This document shows, one piece after another, positions 62,534 through 64,000 of a DNA stretch of 64,000 nt (position 1 is the stretch's first letter; each line of letters opens with the position of its first letter). The translations under genes and the position numbers were made by a program. This stretch comes from Pedobacter paludis (GTDB lineage Bacteria; Bacteroidota; Bacteroidia; Sphingobacteriales; Sphingobacteriaceae), in the NCBI RefSeq assembly GCF_003173575.1, contig NZ_QGNY01000004.1, positions 372,001 through 436,000 of the forward strand, in the 5' to 3' direction. The notes beneath the pieces were generated by a model. That model ran no database searches and was not told the origin of the DNA. It saw nothing but the letters and a program-made list of their open reading frames with translations.

Positions 62534-62610
62534 GTTTGATGGACAATGTAAGATGTAAGATGGAATTCCGCACATCATCCATCTGACATCTTTACATTTT
62601 ACATCACAAA

Positions 62611-62645
62611 AAAAAAGTCCTTCCAGTTTCTGAAAGGACTTTTTT
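62611..62645. terminator. Bidirectional terminator between the SDR and rplI
   Basis: AAAAAAGTCCTT (62611-62622) pairs with AAGGACTTTTTT (62634-62645) around an eleven-base loop; A and T runs on the two sides suit termination in both directions. A looser inverted repeat of ATGTAAGATG-like wording covers about 62545-62603. Confidence 0.8.
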
Positions 62646-62663
62646 TATATTTTAAAGAAATGC

Positions 62664-63107
62664 TTATTCAGCCACAACTTCAAAAGGAACCTGAACTTTA
62701 ACTTCTTTGTGTAAGTTTAAGTTAGCAACATATTCGCCAACAAATTTAGGTTCAGTTTCGAAAGTAATGCGACGACGATCTACATCAAAGCCTTGAGCTT
62801 TTAATGCTTCAGCAATCTGGATTGTGTTAACAGCTCCGAAGATTTTTCCGCTTTCGCCAGCTTTAGCACCGATAGAAAGTTTAACATCAGTTAAACGCTC
62901 TGCAATACCTTCAGCATCTTTCTTAATTTTATCTTGTTTAAAAGCAGCTTGCTTTAAGTTTTCAGCTAAAACTTTTTTAGCAGAAGAAGTAGCCAAAGCG
63001 CCAAATCCTTGAGGGATTAAATAGTTACGACCATAACCTGGTTTTACATTAACTACATCATCTTTCTCGCCAAGGCCTTTAATATCTTGTTTTAAAATAA
63101 TTTCCAT
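62664..63107 (-). CDS. rplI: 50S ribosomal protein L9
   Basis: 147 residues. L9 connects the L1 stalk region to the ribosome surface. The N-terminal signature MEIILKQDIKGLGEKDDVVN and GYGRNYLIPQGFG is present, followed by the long central helix and the C-terminal domain. Last gene of rpsF-rpsR-rplI, 13 bases after rpsR; a terminator at 62611-62645 follows. Confidence 0.97.
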   Translation of the reverse strand: MEIILKQDIKGLGEKDDVVNVKPGYGRNYLIPQGFGALATSSAKKVLAENLKQAAFKQDKIKKDAEGIAERLTDVKLSIGAKAGESGKIFGAVNTIQIAEALKAQGFDVDRRRITFETEPKFVGEYVANLNLHKEVKVQVPFEVVAE

Positions 63108-63120
63108 ATCTCTGAGCCTC

Positions 63121-63384
63121 CTATTTTAATTGATCTGCAACGAAAGGTAACAAACCGATGTGACGAGCACGTTTTACTGCTTGTGCCACTTTACGTTGGA
63201 ATTTTAACGAAGTACCAGTAAGGCGTCTTGGTAACAATTTACCTTGATCGTTAATAAATTTCAACAAGAAGTTTGCATCCTTGTAATCGATGTATTTAAT
63301 ACCGTTTTTCTTGAAACGGCAATATTTTTTACGGTTATCCTCTACTTTAGGGGCGGTTACGTATTGTATTTGTTCTCTTGCCAT
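63121..63384 (-). CDS. rpsR: 30S ribosomal protein S18
   Basis: 87 residues with the S18 signature [20 protein letters not shown] and the terminal RHIGLLPF. The start overlaps the rpsF stop by one base (TAATG). Residue pattern YCRFKK keeps a single Cys. S18 binds S6 in the small-subunit platform, matching its neighbour. Confidence 0.97.
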   Translation of the reverse strand: MAREQIQYVTAPKVEDNRKKYCRFKKNGIKYIDYKDANFLLKFINDQGKLLPRRLTGTSLKFQRKVAQAVKRARHIGLLPFVADQLK

Positions 63385-63740
63385 TACGCTACAGCCTCCT
63401 TAGTTTTTTTGTTAAACGCACCACTACGTTTTTTCTCATTGTAAGCAACAGCGTGTTTGTCTAAACGGATAGTTAAGAAACGTAACACACGCTCATCGCG
63501 TTTTAATTGAAGCTCTAATTTTGCGATCAAATCTCCTGAAGCTTTGTATTCAGTTAAGTTGAAGAATCCGTTTGATTTTTTCTCAATCGGATACGCTAAT
63601 TTTCTCAAACCCCAATTATCCTCTTGGATAATTTCGGCACCGTTATCTACAAGAACCGCTTTGAATTTGGCTAATGCCTCTTTCGCTGCTTCTTCAGATA
63701 ACAATGGGGTTAGAACGATAACAGTTTCGTACTGATTCAT
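63384..63740 (-). CDS. rpsF: 30S ribosomal protein S6
   Basis: 118 residues. S6 fold with [37 protein letters not shown] and [12 protein letters not shown]. The C-terminal tail is rich in Lys. First gene of the operon; in many bacteria the S6-S18 complex binds its own leader RNA to regulate expression, and a leader of about 45 bases is present here but was not folded. Preceded by the promoter at 63793-63823. Confidence 0.97.
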   Translation of the reverse strand: MNQYETVIVLTPLLSEEAAKEALAKFKAVLVDNGAEIIQEDNWGLRKLAYPIEKKSNGFFNLTEYKASGDLIAKLELQLKRDERVLRFLTIRLDKHAVAYNEKKRSGAFNKKTKEAVA

Positions 63741-63792
63741 TGTTATAAATTATGTTTTTAATTTGTTAATCCCGAGGTATATTACGGGGATG

Positions 63793-63823
63793 CAAAAGTA
63801 GCAATATATTTCTTAAAATCAAA
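63793..63823 (-). promoter_or_regulatory. Promoter of rpsF-rpsR-rplI
   Basis: Minus strand -33 TTTG (63820-63823), 19-base spacer, -7 TACTTTTG (63793-63800): a full match to the Bacteroidetes consensus. The -33 element lies within an inverted repeat, CAAACCTTT (63820-63828) and AAAGGTTTG (63837-63845). The DNA beyond, 63846-64000, is AT-rich without a recognised feature. Confidence 0.75.
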
Positions 63824-64000
63824 CCTTTAATAAGAAAAAGGTTTGAAAACTCTATAACATCCTATAATAAAAAGCTCTATGCTATAATTAGTTGAAATTT
63901 AGCATTCTATGCTTTGAAGTAAACTGCATTCATTAACCTGAGTTTACATTCCAAAAGAACAAATAAATTCAGTGAATAAAAAAAAGGGAGATCATCATAA

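Noticed and set aside
63846..64000. Gene start at the right edge
   Set aside because: No frame with family-like residues or promoter is seen in the last 155 bases.

Overview
The window is chromosomal DNA of a Bacteroidota bacterium, most likely Sphingobacteriaceae close to Pedobacter (inference from protein families and style, no database search). Supporting signs are low GC, overlapping TAATG gene junctions, almost no Shine-Dalgarno sequences, several Bacteroidetes-type -7 boxes (TAnnTTTG), LytTR/LytS signalling, Bacteroidetes-only protein families, and repeat-rich intergenic DNA. No prophage, insertion sequence or CRISPR array is visible.

Layout. 1-3.3 kb: the 3' end of purN, two tandem orphan LuxR-type response regulators on the minus strand, and purH. 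3.5-9.7 kb: the cell-shape operon mreB-mreC-mreD-mrdA-rodA, interrupted between mreB and mreC by a four-helix-bundle gene flanked by inverted repeats. 9.7-17 kb: an SDR, an acidic hypothetical protein, tdk, a YeeZ-like epimerase gene with a structured GC-rich leader, and a SWIM/SNF2 helicase.

17.1-28.3 kb: a DeoR-type regulator convergent to a nine-gene minus-strand catabolic cluster (polyol-type permease, 2-hydroxyacid dehydrogenase, two FGGY kinases of which one is LsrK-like, histidine phosphatase, exported GDPD, ACS-family transporter, FAD oxidoreductase, exported EEP hydrolase). Its substrate is not recognisable and may be a phosphodiester-linked polyol. 28.6-43.5 kb: an L-rhamnose locus in which exported GH78 and GH106 enzymes release rhamnose, RhaT imports it, and an isomerase, kinase and bifunctional aldolase/lactaldehyde dehydrogenase convert it to DHAP and lactate. 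A GntR-type regulator closes the locus and a FucI/AraA-like isomerase opens it. Two units share a 10-bp-period direct repeat that may be an operator.

43.6-54 kb: small household genes, a 151-bp tandem repeat array, a LytS/LytR-type two-component pair, lipoproteins, an S41 peptidase, a 50-residue DUF2256 gene, a VOC-EVE-MarR operon and tRNA-Phe. 54-64 kb: an HdrC/HdrB-like iron-sulfur pair, a repeat element bounded by GC-rich palindromes, an AsmA-like protein, mtgA, a frameshifted lipoprotein gene, an SDR, and rpsF-rpsR-rplI with a good Bacteroidetes promoter.

The strongest candidates for something undescribed are the unassigned polyol/phosphodiester cluster, the rhamnose operator repeat, the structured leader at 12.5-12.7 kb, the inverted-repeat-flanked four-helix-bundle cassette, and the 151-bp repeat array.
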